DNA of 64,000 nt, from contig JANYES010000018.1 of the NCBI GenBank assembly GCA_025362975.1, positions 62,001 through 126,000 of the forward strand, read 5' to 3'. The stretch comes from Alphaproteobacteria bacterium (GTDB taxonomy: Bacteria > Pseudomonadota > Alphaproteobacteria > Rickettsiales > SXRF01). Of the stretch, positions 55,610-64,000 are shown one piece after another; position 1 is the first letter of the stretch, and every line of letters begins with the position of its first letter. The notes beneath the pieces are model-generated. The model did not search any database. It was given only the letters and a program-made list of their open reading frames with translations, and was not told the DNA's origin. Made by a program: the position numbers and the translations under genes.

Positions 55610-57246
55610 GGTTTAATCCTTTGCAGCAGCAGCGTCTTGCCATAGGTGGCGATGGGTTGGAGGTGGCACTCTTCGGGGTCGGGCAGGGTCCGGGCGGTGT
55701 CTTCACGCACGAAGACGTAGACATGGTCGATCTCGTCGGCGCAGCGTTTCCAGAATTCGTCGGTGGTGATCATGCGGTGGTGGGTTTCGGGGTAGTGTTC
55801 GGTGCCGTAGGTTAGTTCGCCGGTCCAGCCTGCGACGGTGATGTTGCGGTCGAGATAGACCGGTAGATCCTGCCAGTAGGAGCCGTAGGCGACGACGAAA
55901 TCGCCGGCTTCGAGCTGCGGGCGCAGCATGTCGGCCAGCGGGCGGATGGTGGCGGTGTCGAGCGCGGCGGTGAGGTAGTTGGCGGTCAGGCCCGTGGTGA
56001 TGCCGAGGCCCATGAGCGAAATGATGAGGCGCTTAGGCGAAGAGCGGACTATGGAAATGGCGACCCACAGCACTGCGAGGATAAGCGGGTAGAGCGCTAC
56101 CATCGGGATGTGCATGGTGACGGCGCTTATTTTCTGGCCGAGTTTTCCGGGCATGCCGGGGAGGCATTCGATGGCGAAGATGGCGGCGCTCCAGAGGATG
56201 ACGGATAAAAGCGCGTCGACGCGCAGCGACTTGACCGGCTTGGTTTTATCCCAGAACAGGGCCAGCTTGTCGCCGAGCAGCATGGCCAGCGGCGGGAAGA
56301 TGGGGAAAATGTAGGGGACAAGTTTGGAATGCGAGCTGGAGAAGAAAATCAGCGGCAGGGCAATCCATAACAGCAAGAAAAGCTGTGTGGGATTTTTGCG
56401 CGACATGCGGCGCAGCGCGCCGGGGAGTAAACCGACCCACGGTAGTAATCCCGCGAGCGTTACGGCGATGAAGAACCACCACGGCGCGGAGCGCTTGTGC
56501 TCGTCGGTCATGTAGCGGTTGAAATGCTCGTGGATGAAGTAGAAGTTGAGGAAATCCGGGTGGGCACGGGCCATCAGGAGGTGCCACGGGGCGGCGATGA
56601 GCAGGAAGATGAGCGTGCCTTTGGCCAGCTCGACATTTTTAAGGAGACGCCAGTTGTGCGTGAGCGCCATCCAGATGCCGATCACCATGCCGGGGACGAC
56701 GATGCCGATCAGACCCTTGGTCATCATGGCGAGCGCGGACGCGGCGTACATCAGCAGGTAGAATTTGCGGTTGCCGGTGTGCATTCCGGCGAGGAAACAT
56801 GACAGCGTCAGGGTGATGAACAGGCTCACGGGGACGTCGAGCGTGGCGACGCGGCTTAAGCCGTAGCCCAAGAGCGATGTGGCGAGGACGGCGCTCGCGA
56901 GCAAGCCGCTGGTGCGGGAAAACAATAGCCGAGCGGTGGCGTAGGTGGTGAGGCACACGAGGGTGGAGCACAAGGCAGTGGCGAACCGCCCGGCAAATTC
57001 GCCCATGCCGAAGAGGCCCATGACGGACGCCTGCATCCAGTAAAACAGCGGCGGTTTTTCGAAATAGGGGACGGAGTTGATGCGCGGAGTGAGCCAGTCA
57101 TGGGTGTCGAGCATCTGGCGGGGGAGTTCGATGTAGCGGGCTTCGCTGGGGGTTAGATACGGGCGCGCGCCAAGGCCGACGCAGAAGAAAATGCCGATGG
57201 CGAGGAACAGGAGCAGCAGGTCGCTGCGATAGGATTTACTGGTCAT
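55606..57246 (-). CDS. ArnT-like GT39 membrane glycosyltransferase (1)
   Basis: A 546-residue polytopic membrane protein of the dolichyl-phosphate-mannose/ArnT class. The first periplasmic loop holds the catalytic acidic pattern (LTPSEARYIELPRQM), then TPRINSVPYFEKPPLFYW; about twelve helices and a C-terminal periplasmic domain follow. ArnT moves 4-amino-4-deoxy-arabinose from undecaprenyl phosphate to lipid A. It overlaps the second GT39 gene by 11 nt and arnB-like by 4 nt. Confidence 0.87.
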   Translation of the reverse strand: MTSKSYRSDLLLLFLAIGIFFCVGLGARPYLTPSEARYIELPRQMLDTHDWLTPRINSVPYFEKPPLFYWMQASVMGLFGMGEFAGRFATALCSTLVCLTTYATARLLFSRTSGLLASAVLATSLLGYGLSRVATLDVPVSLFITLTLSCFLAGMHTGNRKFYLLMYAASALAMMTKGLIGIVVPGMVIGIWMALTHNWRLLKNVELAKGTLIFLLIAAPWHLLMARAHPDFLNFYFIHEHFNRYMTDEHKRSAPWWFFIAVTLAGLLPWVGLLPGALRRMSRKNPTQLFLLLWIALPLIFFSSSHSKLVPYIFPIFPPLAMLLGDKLALFWDKTKPVKSLRVDALLSVILWSAAIFAIECLPGMPGKLGQKISAVTMHIPMVALYPLILAVLWVAISIVRSSPKRLIISLMGLGITTGLTANYLTAALDTATIRPLADMLRPQLEAGDFVVAYGSYWQDLPVYLDRNITVAGWTGELTYGTEHYPETHHRMITTDEFWKRCADEIDHVYVFVREDTARTLPDPEECHLQPIATYGKTLLLQRIKP

Positions 57247-58864
57247 GGTTGCATGCGCCTATGATGGCTACCCGGTTGAAACGTTTTAGAATGCATAGAT
57301 GTAAAATGTCGATGTGGTCCGCGTGGAGGCGGTCGAGCACAGCATAGACGCGGCTTTTGAGTAATACCAGCGGTACAGACGGGTTCTTTGCCCAGTCTTC
57401 AAGGCTTACGAACATGCCGGGTTTGCGCTGGATATCCTTGCCGTAGAGCAGGTCGGCGGAGCGGCTGTCGACGAAAACTAGGGGTTTTTCGAGATAGAAG
57501 CCGAGGGCGGAGAGTTCTTCGAATTCCTGATAGAGGGCGACGTGGTCGGCGGGGACATCGGATAGGAAACCGGCGACGCGTTTTTGGGATAGTAAATCCC
57601 CGGCGGTATTGACGCTGGAGATGAGTATGGGCAGGGTGAGCAGGATGTGCGCGCCGAGCAGAACCGGCAGGAAACGCTGCGGCAGGCGCCAGATTAGGAT
57701 AGTGGCGACGGCGGCGTAGGCGGTGATGTACGCCATGTAGTGCCATGAGAGGTCCTGGCAGGTGCCGTAGAGGTCGCCGCTGTTTTCGTTGCAGAAGCGG
57801 GCGACTAAGCCGAGGGTGGCGAGCAATAGCGCGAGGCCGCCGGTGGTGAGCGAGCGGGCGACGCGGTCGCCGCTTTCGATGTAGGGTTTTAGGTGCAGGG
57901 CGGTGAGGAGGAAGAGCGGGGGCATGCCGAGCACCATGTAGTAATTGGCTTTGGCACCGGCGAGTGAAAAGAAAATGAGGCAGGTGAGGAACCATGACCA
58001 GAGGAAGCGCTGTGCGCGGGTGAGCGGTTGTTTGCGGGTGAAAATGAGCAGGAAGAAAGTCCACGGGACGAGGTAGGTAAGCATGCGCGGCAGGTAATAC
58101 CAGACGGGGCCGGTGCGGTAGTCGTGCGGCACGCGCTTGTTGATAAAGCGCATGAAATGTTCGTTGACGAAGTAGAACCATGCGAAACCCTGTTCCTGCA
58201 TGGTGGCCAGGATGTGCCACGGAGCGGCGACGAGCAGCAGCGTAGCGAGGCCTTTGGGGGAGAGTGTTCTGACGTAATGAGCGAAGGGTTTGCGCTCCCA
58301 AGCGTAGTAGGCGCAGGCAATGAGCGCGGCGAGGATGAGGGCGAGGAGGCCTTTGGTGAGGACGGCGAGTGCGATCAGCGCGTAGAAGCGGAACAGGCCG
58401 CGTTTTTCACGCTCGTCCCAGCGATAAAGCTCGAACATGGCGGCGGCGAAGAAATTGGTCATGATCATATCGCAGAGCAGTTCGCGGCTGAAGACGAGCA
58501 GGGGCAGGGAGGTGGAGAGCATTAATGCACTGGCCAAGCCAGTGGCTTCGCTGCCGGAGACGAATTTACCGAAGCGGTATGTGGTGAGCGCGGTCAGGAA
58601 CATGGCCAGTGCGGGCACGAGGTGCACGGCCCATTCGTTGATGCCGAAGACGGACATGGAGGCGCTCGTCAGCCAGTAAAGCATCGGCGGTTTTTCCATG
58701 TAGGGCAGGCCGAAGAGTTCGGGAATGACGAGCTTGTCGGACAGTAGCATGGAGCGCGAGATGGTGGCGTACATGCCTTCGTTGTTGTCTAGCAGGGGGT
58801 ATAGGCTGATGCCGTAGAAACAGGCGAAAAGGATGAGTAGCCAGGATGCGAGTCTAAGGGCCAT
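57236..58864 (-). CDS. ArnT-like GT39 membrane glycosyltransferase (2)
   Basis: A 542-residue paralogue of the preceding GT39 protein with the same start pattern (YPLLDNNEGMYATISRSML, then FGLPYMEKPPMLYWLTSASM). Like it, it has about twelve membrane segments and a C-terminal soluble domain. Two paralogous ArnT-like enzymes in one operon suggest two acceptor sites or sugars. Its ATG overlaps the CDF stop (ATGA). Confidence 0.87.
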   Translation of the reverse strand: MALRLASWLLILFACFYGISLYPLLDNNEGMYATISRSMLLSDKLVIPELFGLPYMEKPPMLYWLTSASMSVFGINEWAVHLVPALAMFLTALTTYRFGKFVSGSEATGLASALMLSTSLPLLVFSRELLCDMIMTNFFAAAMFELYRWDEREKRGLFRFYALIALAVLTKGLLALILAALIACAYYAWERKPFAHYVRTLSPKGLATLLLVAAPWHILATMQEQGFAWFYFVNEHFMRFINKRVPHDYRTGPVWYYLPRMLTYLVPWTFFLLIFTRKQPLTRAQRFLWSWFLTCLIFFSLAGAKANYYMVLGMPPLFLLTALHLKPYIESGDRVARSLTTGGLALLLATLGLVARFCNENSGDLYGTCQDLSWHYMAYITAYAAVATILIWRLPQRFLPVLLGAHILLTLPILISSVNTAGDLLSQKRVAGFLSDVPADHVALYQEFEELSALGFYLEKPLVFVDSRSADLLYGKDIQRKPGMFVSLEDWAKNPSVPLVLLKSRVYAVLDRLHADHIDILHLCILKRFNRVAIIGACNHDQ

Positions 58865-59799
58865 CAGTGGTGATGCTCGTGGTGATCATGGTCATGTTCA
58901 GGCGGCTCTTCAACGCAGCCGGTGTGGCAGTGGCCGTCGCCGAGTTCGATCTGGATGGTGGCGTGGTTGATGGAAAAATCATGTTCGAGGGTGTGGCCGA
59001 TTTTGACGAGGAAGGCGTCGCCGGGATGGCCTGTGGGCATGACGAGATGGGCGGACATGGCGATGCCGGTGGTGCTCATGGCCCAGACGTGCAGATCGTG
59101 GATTTCGGTGACGCCGGGGAGGCTGGCGAGGTAGCCTTTAACCCTGGGCAGCTCGACGTTTTCGGGCACGGCGTGCAGGGCGAGGTTGGTGGAGGAGGTG
59201 AGCAGTTTCCATGTGCTGGCGACGATGAAGACGATAATCAGCAGGCTCATCAGCGGGTCGAGCCAGAGCCAGCCGGTTTCCATGATGGCAAAGCCGGCAA
59301 GCACGACACCGGCGGAAATGGCGGCGTCGCCTGCCATATGGACGAAGGCGGCGTGGATGTTCATATCGTGGTCGTTGCCGTGGAATAGCCATGCGGTGAT
59401 GCCGTTGACGGCGACACCGATGGCGGCGACGATCATGACGATGGTGGTGGCGGGCGGTTCGGGGTTGTTGAAGTGCACAAATGCCTCCCAGCCGATGCCG
59501 CCGACGGCCACGAGTAGCAACAAGGAATTCGCGAGGCTTGCGAAGATGGAAGCGCTTTGCAACCCGTAGGTGTAGCGGTCGCTGGCGCGGAAACGGGCGA
59601 GGCAGGTGGCGGCCCATGCCATGACGAGGCCGAGCACGTCGCTGACATTATGGCCCGCATCGGCCAGCAGGCTTAAGGAATGGGCGCGCAGGCCGTAGAC
59701 GATTTCGGCGATGACGAAGGCGAGGTTCAGCCCGATGCCGATGGCAAAGGAGCGTCCGAAATTTTTTGGCGTAGGGTGGTGGTGGGCATGGTCGTTCAT
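58864..59799 (-). CDS. Cation diffusion facilitator (Zn/Co-type) metal exporter
   Basis: A 311-residue CDF protein with six predicted helices. Helix 2 carries the metal site ADAGHNVSD and helix 5 the second one HMAGDAAIS, followed by the C-terminal cytoplasmic metal-binding domain (EIHDLHVWAMSTTG). His-rich ends (DHAHHH at the start, DHDHHEHHH at the end) are typical of zinc sensing. It exports divalent metal using the proton gradient. It is the first gene of the overlapping CDF-GT39-GT39-ArnB run. Confidence 0.95.
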   Translation of the reverse strand: MNDHAHHHPTPKNFGRSFAIGIGLNLAFVIAEIVYGLRAHSLSLLADAGHNVSDVLGLVMAWAATCLARFRASDRYTYGLQSASIFASLANSLLLLVAVGGIGWEAFVHFNNPEPPATTIVMIVAAIGVAVNGITAWLFHGNDHDMNIHAAFVHMAGDAAISAGVVLAGFAIMETGWLWLDPLMSLLIIVFIVASTWKLLTSSTNLALHAVPENVELPRVKGYLASLPGVTEIHDLHVWAMSTTGIAMSAHLVMPTGHPGDAFLVKIGHTLEHDFSINHATIQIELGDGHCHTGCVEEPPEHDHDHHEHHH

Positions 59800-59871
59800 A
59801 GACCTTTGTAGTAGCAGATGATTCGGTGATTGACAAACCGTCTGTCATTCCGGCAAGTAAGGGACGATAAA

Positions 59872-60005
59872 CCGTCATTCCCGCGAAGGTGGACGATTCT
59901 ATATCGAGGCGAAGCCAAATCCAATGCGAAGGCGCATCTGCGCGGGAAGAGTTCTTGCCCTCGCCACCGCGAGGTGGATTGAGTCCCCGCCTTCGCGGGA
60001 ATGAC
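59872..60005. repeat. Palindromic intergenic repeat, copy G
   Basis: A 134-bp copy with a longer left arm than the others. Ends CCGTCATTCCCGCGAAGGTGG and CCGCCTTCGCGGGAATGAC, inner GGCGCATCTGCGC and CTCGCCACCGCGAGG palindromes. A separate half-terminus (GTCATTCCGGC) lies 30 bp upstream at about 59843. The rest of the 59800-60027 gap shows nothing else. Confidence 0.85.
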
Positions 60006-60027
60006 GAAAAAGTAGGCAGGGGTTCGC

Positions 60028-61791
60028 ATGCAATTTTCCGGCTTATCGCAGCGGCTAGTTCCACGCATTGTCACCAGCGGGTCAGTGGGTGCGGGGGCGT
60101 TGCCGCGACAGGTGTGGTTCGAGGCGATTGCGTTTGCGATTGTTATCAGCTTTTTCGTGTTCATCTCGTGGGGCATGAGCGAAATGTCGGCGCCGATTTC
60201 GGCGTTGAAGCAGACGCCGATCAGCCTGGGTATCAATAACCTGCCGGAATACGCCATGCGCACGACGCTGCGCATGCTGCTGGCGGTGGTGTTTTCGCTG
60301 CTGTTTACGCTGGCTTATGCCACGCTTGCGGCCAAGAGCGCGAAGGCGGGGCAAATTTTGATTCCGATTCTCGATATCCTGCAATCCGTGCCGGTGCTGG
60401 GGTATATTTCGTTTACAGTGACGGGGTTTATCGCGCTGTTTCCGGGAAGCATGCTGGGGGTCGAATGCGCGGCGGTGTTTGCGATTTTCACGTCACAGGC
60501 GTGGAACATGACGTTCAGCCTGTATCAGTCGTTGCAGACGACGCCCAAAGATATGATCGAGGCGTCGTTCGTGTTCAAACTGTCGGGGTGGCAGAAATTC
60601 TGGAAGATGGAATTGCCGTACGCCATGCCCGGGTTGATCTGGAATACGATGATGTCGATGTCGGGCGGGTGGTTTTTCGTCGTGGCGTCGGAAGCGATTA
60701 CGGTGGGCAACCAGCAGATCACGCTGCCGGGGATCGGCTCGTATATTGCGCTGGCGATTGAATACAAGGATATGCACGCTATCGGATGGGCGATTTGCAC
60801 GATGACGGTGGTGATTCTGCTCTACGACCAATTTCTTTTCAGGCCGTTGGTGGCGTGGTCGGACAAGTTCCGCTATGAGCTGACGGCGAGCCAGGATATC
60901 CCGCGCTCATGGGTACTGGCGCTGTTTGTCAAAAGCCGCCTGCGCAAGGTGTTGTTCCGGCCTATCGGCTGGGTCACGCATTTCATGCTGCGCGTGCGGC
61001 TATTCAAGCAAACGGGCAAATCGTTCCATCTGAGCGACCGCGAGGCGAAGCTGTTCGATTATTTGTGGTACGCGCTGATCGGGCTAGTGGGGGTTACGGC
61101 GCTACGGCACGTGATCGTATTCCTGATGACGAGCGTGGAGTGGCGCGATATCGTCGAGGTGACGTTCCTTGCGTCGCTGACGTTGCTGCGAGTGGTTGTG
61201 CTGATTATCGTGGCGTCGTGTATCTGGGTGCCGATCGGGGTGTATATCGGGCTGCGCCCGAAAGCGGCGGAGTTGATTCAGCCCTTAGCGCAGTTTTTAG
61301 CGGCGTTTCCGGCGAATTTATTATTCCCGGTGGCGGTGTTTGCGATCAGCCGGTATCATTTGAACCCCAATATCTGGCTTAGCCCGCTGATGATTCTGGG
61401 CACGCAGTGGTATATTTTATTCAACGTGATTGCGGGGGCTTCGGCGTTTCCCAACGACCTTCGCGAAGTGTCGCGCAATTTTCGCGTGCGCGAGTGGCTG
61501 TGGTGGCGCAAGGTGATGTTGCCGGGGGTGTTTCCGTATTATTTGACCGGGGCGATTACGGCTTCGGGTGGAGCGTGGAACGCGTCGATTGTGGCCGAAG
61601 TCGTGAACTGGGGCGACCAGAGTTATCAGGCGATGGGGCTGGGCTCGTATATCGCGCAGCAGACGCGCGAGGGGGATTTCCCGCATATTGCGCTGGGGGT
61701 CGGTATGATGGCGCTGGTGGTGGTTTTGTTTAATAAATTCTTCTGGCGCAGGCTGTATACACTGACCTCGCGCAAGCTGAGGTTCGATTGA
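60028..61791 (+). CDS. ABC transporter permease with two fused permease domains (NitT/TauT type)
   Basis: A 587-residue inner-membrane protein made of two binding-protein-dependent permease domains in tandem. EAA-like loops are EASFVFKLSGWQKFWKMELPYAMPGLIW in the first half and EVSRNFRVREWLWWRKVMLPGVFPYYL in the second. Such fusions belong to the nitrate/sulfonate/taurine group (a ThiX/SsuC-like form). No ATPase or binding-protein gene accompanies it in the window. ATG 60028 has AGGGG upstream; the next gene overlaps by one base (TGATG). Confidence 0.85.
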   Translation: MQFSGLSQRLVPRIVTSGSVGAGALPRQVWFEAIAFAIVISFFVFISWGMSEMSAPISALKQTPISLGINNLPEYAMRTTLRMLLAVVFSLLFTLAYATLAAKSAKAGQILIPILDILQSVPVLGYISFTVTGFIALFPGSMLGVECAAVFAIFTSQAWNMTFSLYQSLQTTPKDMIEASFVFKLSGWQKFWKMELPYAMPGLIWNTMMSMSGGWFFVVASEAITVGNQQITLPGIGSYIALAIEYKDMHAIGWAICTMTVVILLYDQFLFRPLVAWSDKFRYELTASQDIPRSWVLALFVKSRLRKVLFRPIGWVTHFMLRVRLFKQTGKSFHLSDREAKLFDYLWYALIGLVGVTALRHVIVFLMTSVEWRDIVEVTFLASLTLLRVVVLIIVASCIWVPIGVYIGLRPKAAELIQPLAQFLAAFPANLLFPVAVFAISRYHLNPNIWLSPLMILGTQWYILFNVIAGASAFPNDLREVSRNFRVREWLWWRKVMLPGVFPYYLTGAITASGGAWNASIVAEVVNWGDQSYQAMGLGSYIAQQTREGDFPHIALGVGMMALVVVLFNKFFWRRLYTLTSRKLRFD

Positions 61792-63152
61792 TGGTGCGGC
61801 TGAAAGACTGGCGCGCGATGACTCAGCAGAACCGGTTTTTGCTGTTGATGTTTTTATTTTCAGGTGTGCTGGCTGCACCTATGTGGTTTTCGCTGGCGCT
61901 GCGCTGGCCGGTCCACCCGGATTATCATGTCCATGCGCTAGTGCTTCGGCTTTTTTCCGGGGAATGGTGGAGCGGCGAAGGTTATGCGCGCTGGCTGACG
62001 TCGGCTAATAACGGGATGGGCGGCATGGATTTCATGTTCCAGCCGCCGGTGCATAATTTCATCGGGGCGTTGTTCCAGCCGATTGCGGCTTTTGACCCGT
62101 GGGGGTTTGGGCGGCTGATAATGGTGGCGCAGGTGCTGGCGTTTTCAGCGGGGGTGAGCGCGTATTATTGGCTAAAGGAATATTTCCCGCACGAGCAGGC
62201 GCAGTACGGCGCTTTTATCTACGTGGCGCTGCCGTACTGGATCGGCTCGTTCTACGATAGTTTTGCGGTGTCGCAGATGGCGGGCGTGATGGCGATGCCG
62301 GTGTTGCTGATGATGGCCAAACGCATGGCGGTTGCGCCACTTAAAAACGTGCCATTTTATGCGATGGCGCAGGCGCTGCTGATATGTTCGCATATGCCGA
62401 CCGCCATGATGTTTAGCGGCGTGGCGCTGGCTAATGCAGTGGTGGTGGCGACGCGCGGCAGGCGCGTCTTGGTCGGGGGCATGACGGTGCTAGCGGCGGG
62501 TCTGGGGATTGGGCTTTCGGCGCGATACTGGATGGTGGCGTATGAGTGCAAGCAGTATATCAATTACGTGACGTTCGTGACCGGGTTTTTTGATTATAAC
62601 CGAAACTTCATGCGATTCTTCCACGGCTCAGGCGGTTGGTGGATGGCAACGCTGCTGATGGCGTTGGCGCCCTGTGCGTATGCGGTATATGAGGTGTGGA
62701 ATCGCAAGCCGTTGGAGCATAACCGGCTTTTGGTGTATTTCTGGGCCCTGATACTCACTGGCTCAGTGTTTATGATGTTTCCGGTTTCGGAATTTATCTG
62801 GACGGCGGTGCCGACGCTTAAAAACCTGCAATTCCCGATACGCTTTTTGATAGCGACGATGCCGCCGGTGGCGTTTTTGCTGGCTAACTGGTGGCCGAAG
62901 CTGCGAAATCCTAACATGTATTTCGTGATCGCGTTGATTTACGGCACGACGCATTTCCAAATGTCGTTCAATGCCAATTTCGCCACTCAAATAAGCCAGC
63001 ATTACGGAGATATACTGCGCTACACGCTGCTGGATGAACATGCCGCGATGGATACGCAGTGGATGATTAAGGCTGGTATTCGGGACACGCGTCAGATGGG
63101 GCCCGACATTCGCGATTTGCCGCCGTATCGGGTGCTCGACGGTGAGGCGTAG
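61791..63152 (+). CDS. PTPS-related/YfhO-like membrane protein, ended by in-frame TAG
   Basis: A 453-residue protein with about ten membrane helices. The first periplasmic loop has HPDYHVHALVLRLFSGEWW and the ARWLTSANNGMGGMDFMFQPPVHN stretch, the mark of the PTPS-related (PF10131-like) GT-C-type family. The C-terminal beta domain expected there is encoded directly after the TAG stop in the same frame (next entry). So this is either a nonsense-split gene or two coupled ones. Function is unknown; a glycosyl transfer role is only inferred. Confidence 0.75.
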   Translation: MVRLKDWRAMTQQNRFLLLMFLFSGVLAAPMWFSLALRWPVHPDYHVHALVLRLFSGEWWSGEGYARWLTSANNGMGGMDFMFQPPVHNFIGALFQPIAAFDPWGFGRLIMVAQVLAFSAGVSAYYWLKEYFPHEQAQYGAFIYVALPYWIGSFYDSFAVSQMAGVMAMPVLLMMAKRMAVAPLKNVPFYAMAQALLICSHMPTAMMFSGVALANAVVVATRGRRVLVGGMTVLAAGLGIGLSARYWMVAYECKQYINYVTFVTGFFDYNRNFMRFFHGSGGWWMATLLMALAPCAYAVYEVWNRKPLEHNRLLVYFWALILTGSVFMMFPVSEFIWTAVPTLKNLQFPIRFLIATMPPVAFLLANWWPKLRNPNMYFVIALIYGTTHFQMSFNANFATQISQHYGDILRYTLLDEHAAMDTQWMIKAGIRDTRQMGPDIRDLPPYRVLDGEA

Positions 63153-63461
63153 GTGTCGAATTTGCAACAACAGGCGCGCTCGGTTGAGTTCGATATCGAT
63201 GCGAAGGGTGCCACGACGCTGGCGATCAAACGCTTCTTTTTCCCGTCATGGAAATTCGCTGCCGTAATACCCGGCCCCGCGAAACTTGGGGTTTATCATG
63301 GGCTGATGGCCATGAGGCTGCCGGCGGGGCAGTATCATGTGGCGCTTGCGCAGCCGTGGCTGCCGGGAGAAAAAGATGGCGCGACCATCAGCGGCGCGGT
63401 GCTGGCTGTGTTGCTGGCGTGGTTCGGCGTGGCGCGGTGGCAGCGGCGGAGGCAGGCGTGA
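63153..63461 (+). CDS. C-terminal domain of the preceding membrane protein, separated by TAG
   Basis: The frame opens right after the TAG at 63150-63152 with GTG. The 102-residue product (KRFFFPSWKFAAVIPG, then MRLPAGQYHVALAQP and a closing membrane helix TISGAVLAVLLAWFG) looks like the tail found fused in YfhO/PTPS-related proteins, which reads PGW...G...LPAG...ISG. It is in the same frame as the gene before it. A suitable ribosome-binding site is not visible. I take it as the severed 3' part of that gene. Confidence 0.6.
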   Translation: MSNLQQQARSVEFDIDAKGATTLAIKRFFFPSWKFAAVIPGPAKLGVYHGLMAMRLPAGQYHVALAQPWLPGEKDGATISGAVLAVLLAWFGVARWQRRRQA

Positions 63462-64000
63462 GCACGCTGACGCTAAAACAATTCATGCTCGTGTTGCTGG
63501 CGGCGGCGGTGGCGATTGTGGGGCCGCTATGGCAACTGCTGCATGATAAATGGCCGAAATACGGCGATTATGTGATTCATGCCACAGTCATGCGCAACGT
63601 GTCGCAACAGCTGTGGGCGGGGGAGTTTTATCCACGCTGGCTGACAGCAGCCAACAGCGGACTCGGGGCGATGGATTTTATTTTCCAACCGCCGCTGCAT
63701 AATCTCGCCGGGGCGTTGTTCGGGTTTTTGTCGGGCGTGGACCGGTTCGGGTTTGCTCGGGTGCTGGTGGTGGCGACGCTGTTCGTGTTTCTGGGCGGGG
63801 TGGGGTGTTATTTGTGGTTGCGCGAAGAACTGGAGGAGCGGCAGGCACGGGTCGGGGCGCTGGTGTATATGGGCTGCCCGTTTTTGGTGAACATGCTTTA
63901 CCTTGGGCAGAACGTGCCGTCGGTTTCGGGGTGGATGGTGCTGCCGTTCATGTTGTTTGCGGCGGTGCGGCTGGCGCGTGTGGGCGCGGCAGGCATGCCG
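63458..64000 (+). CDS. PTPS-related/YfhO-like membrane protein, tandem paralogue (cut by window edge)
   Basis: A frame open from GTG 63458 to the end (181 residues). The first loop (YGDYVIHATVMRNVSQQLWAG, then YPRWLTAANSGLGAMDFIF and QPPLHNLAGALF) is similar to the first gene of this pair, so they are tandem duplicates. The start overlaps the preceding stop (GTGA), so the genes are coupled. The C-terminal part is outside the window. Confidence 0.78.
   Translation, partial: MSTLTLKQFMLVLLAAAVAIVGPLWQLLHDKWPKYGDYVIHATVMRNVSQQLWAGEFYPRWLTAANSGLGAMDFIFQPPLHNLAGALFGFLSGVDRFGFARVLVVATLFVFLGGVGCYLWLREELEERQARVGALVYMGCPFLVNMLYLGQNVPSVSGWMVLPFMLFAAVRLARVGAAGMP

Noticed and set aside
59796-60275. Minus-strand frame of 159 codons over the copy G repeat and the start of the permease
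   Set aside because: It translates a palindromic repeat and lies opposite a clear permease gene.

Overview
The window is about 64 kb of fairly GC-rich, gene-dense DNA from a free-living-type Alphaproteobacterium. Three conserved gene orders support this. They are rpmH-rnpA-yidD-yidC-engB-argB on the minus strand, zapA followed by a probable 6S RNA and 5-formyl-THF cyclo-ligase, and carA-carB-greA. An intracellular PHB depolymerase, a CyaY frataxin and TadE/TadG-like proteins fit the same group. I cannot place the order or genus from sequence alone. Long antisense reading frames opposite real genes are common here because of the GC-rich codon use, and they were discarded.

Layout. 1-8.3 kb: nitronate monooxygenase (cut by the left edge), a small membrane protein, a TetR regulator with what looks like a leaderless promoter, a Tyr-rich secreted protein, a small anchored protein, DNA polymerase I, a Fsr-like MFS exporter and a carboxylesterase. 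8.3-14.7 kb: zapA, 6S RNA candidate, a large palindromic element, fau, a YmdB phosphoesterase, YaaA and a highly divergent PEP-carboxylase-like protein. 14.9-17.5 kb: two TadE-like genes divergent from a TadG-like gene. 17.6-22 kb: the argB-to-rpmH operon with a near-consensus promoter. 22-26 kb: hybrid histidine kinase-like sensor (no receiver), panB and a threonine/serine dehydratase. 26-29.3 kb: three tandem paralogues of an unrecognised family (one a pseudogene), greA and a hypothetical. 29.3-34.4 kb: carB, an intercalated periplasmic gene, and carA. 34.5-39.8 kb: two ankyrin-like paralogues flanking a GT-C-like membrane protein, then phaZ. 39.9-44.6 kb (plus strand): cyaY, a coiled-coil protein, an MsbA-like ABC exporter, an EAL protein and a glutamine amidotransferase-like protein.

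From 44.5 to 59.8 kb almost everything is on the minus strand. The first block (44.5-51 kb) is a tightly overlapping operon encoding a HAD phosphatase, class III aminotransferase, DUF4337-like protein, ureohydrolase-fold protein, fatty acid desaturase, alpha/beta hydrolase with a Cys nucleophile, and a FemAB/GNAT-like transferase. Together these look like an undescribed amino-lipid or polyamine-type biosynthetic pathway. The second block (51-59.8 kb) combines an OmpR-type two-component system, an ArnA-dehydrogenase-like and ArnB-like pair, two ArnT-like GT39 transferases and a CDF metal exporter. It suggests inducible envelope-glycan or lipid A modification. The right end (60-64 kb, plus strand) has a fused double ABC permease and tandem PTPS-related/YfhO-like membrane proteins, one split by an in-frame TAG.

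Seven copies of a ~105-135 bp palindromic intergenic repeat, bounded by a GTCATNCCCGCG-type inverted terminus, punctuate the window. A second, different palindromic element lies next to the 6S candidate. All function calls rest on reading motifs and gene order by eye; no database search was run.
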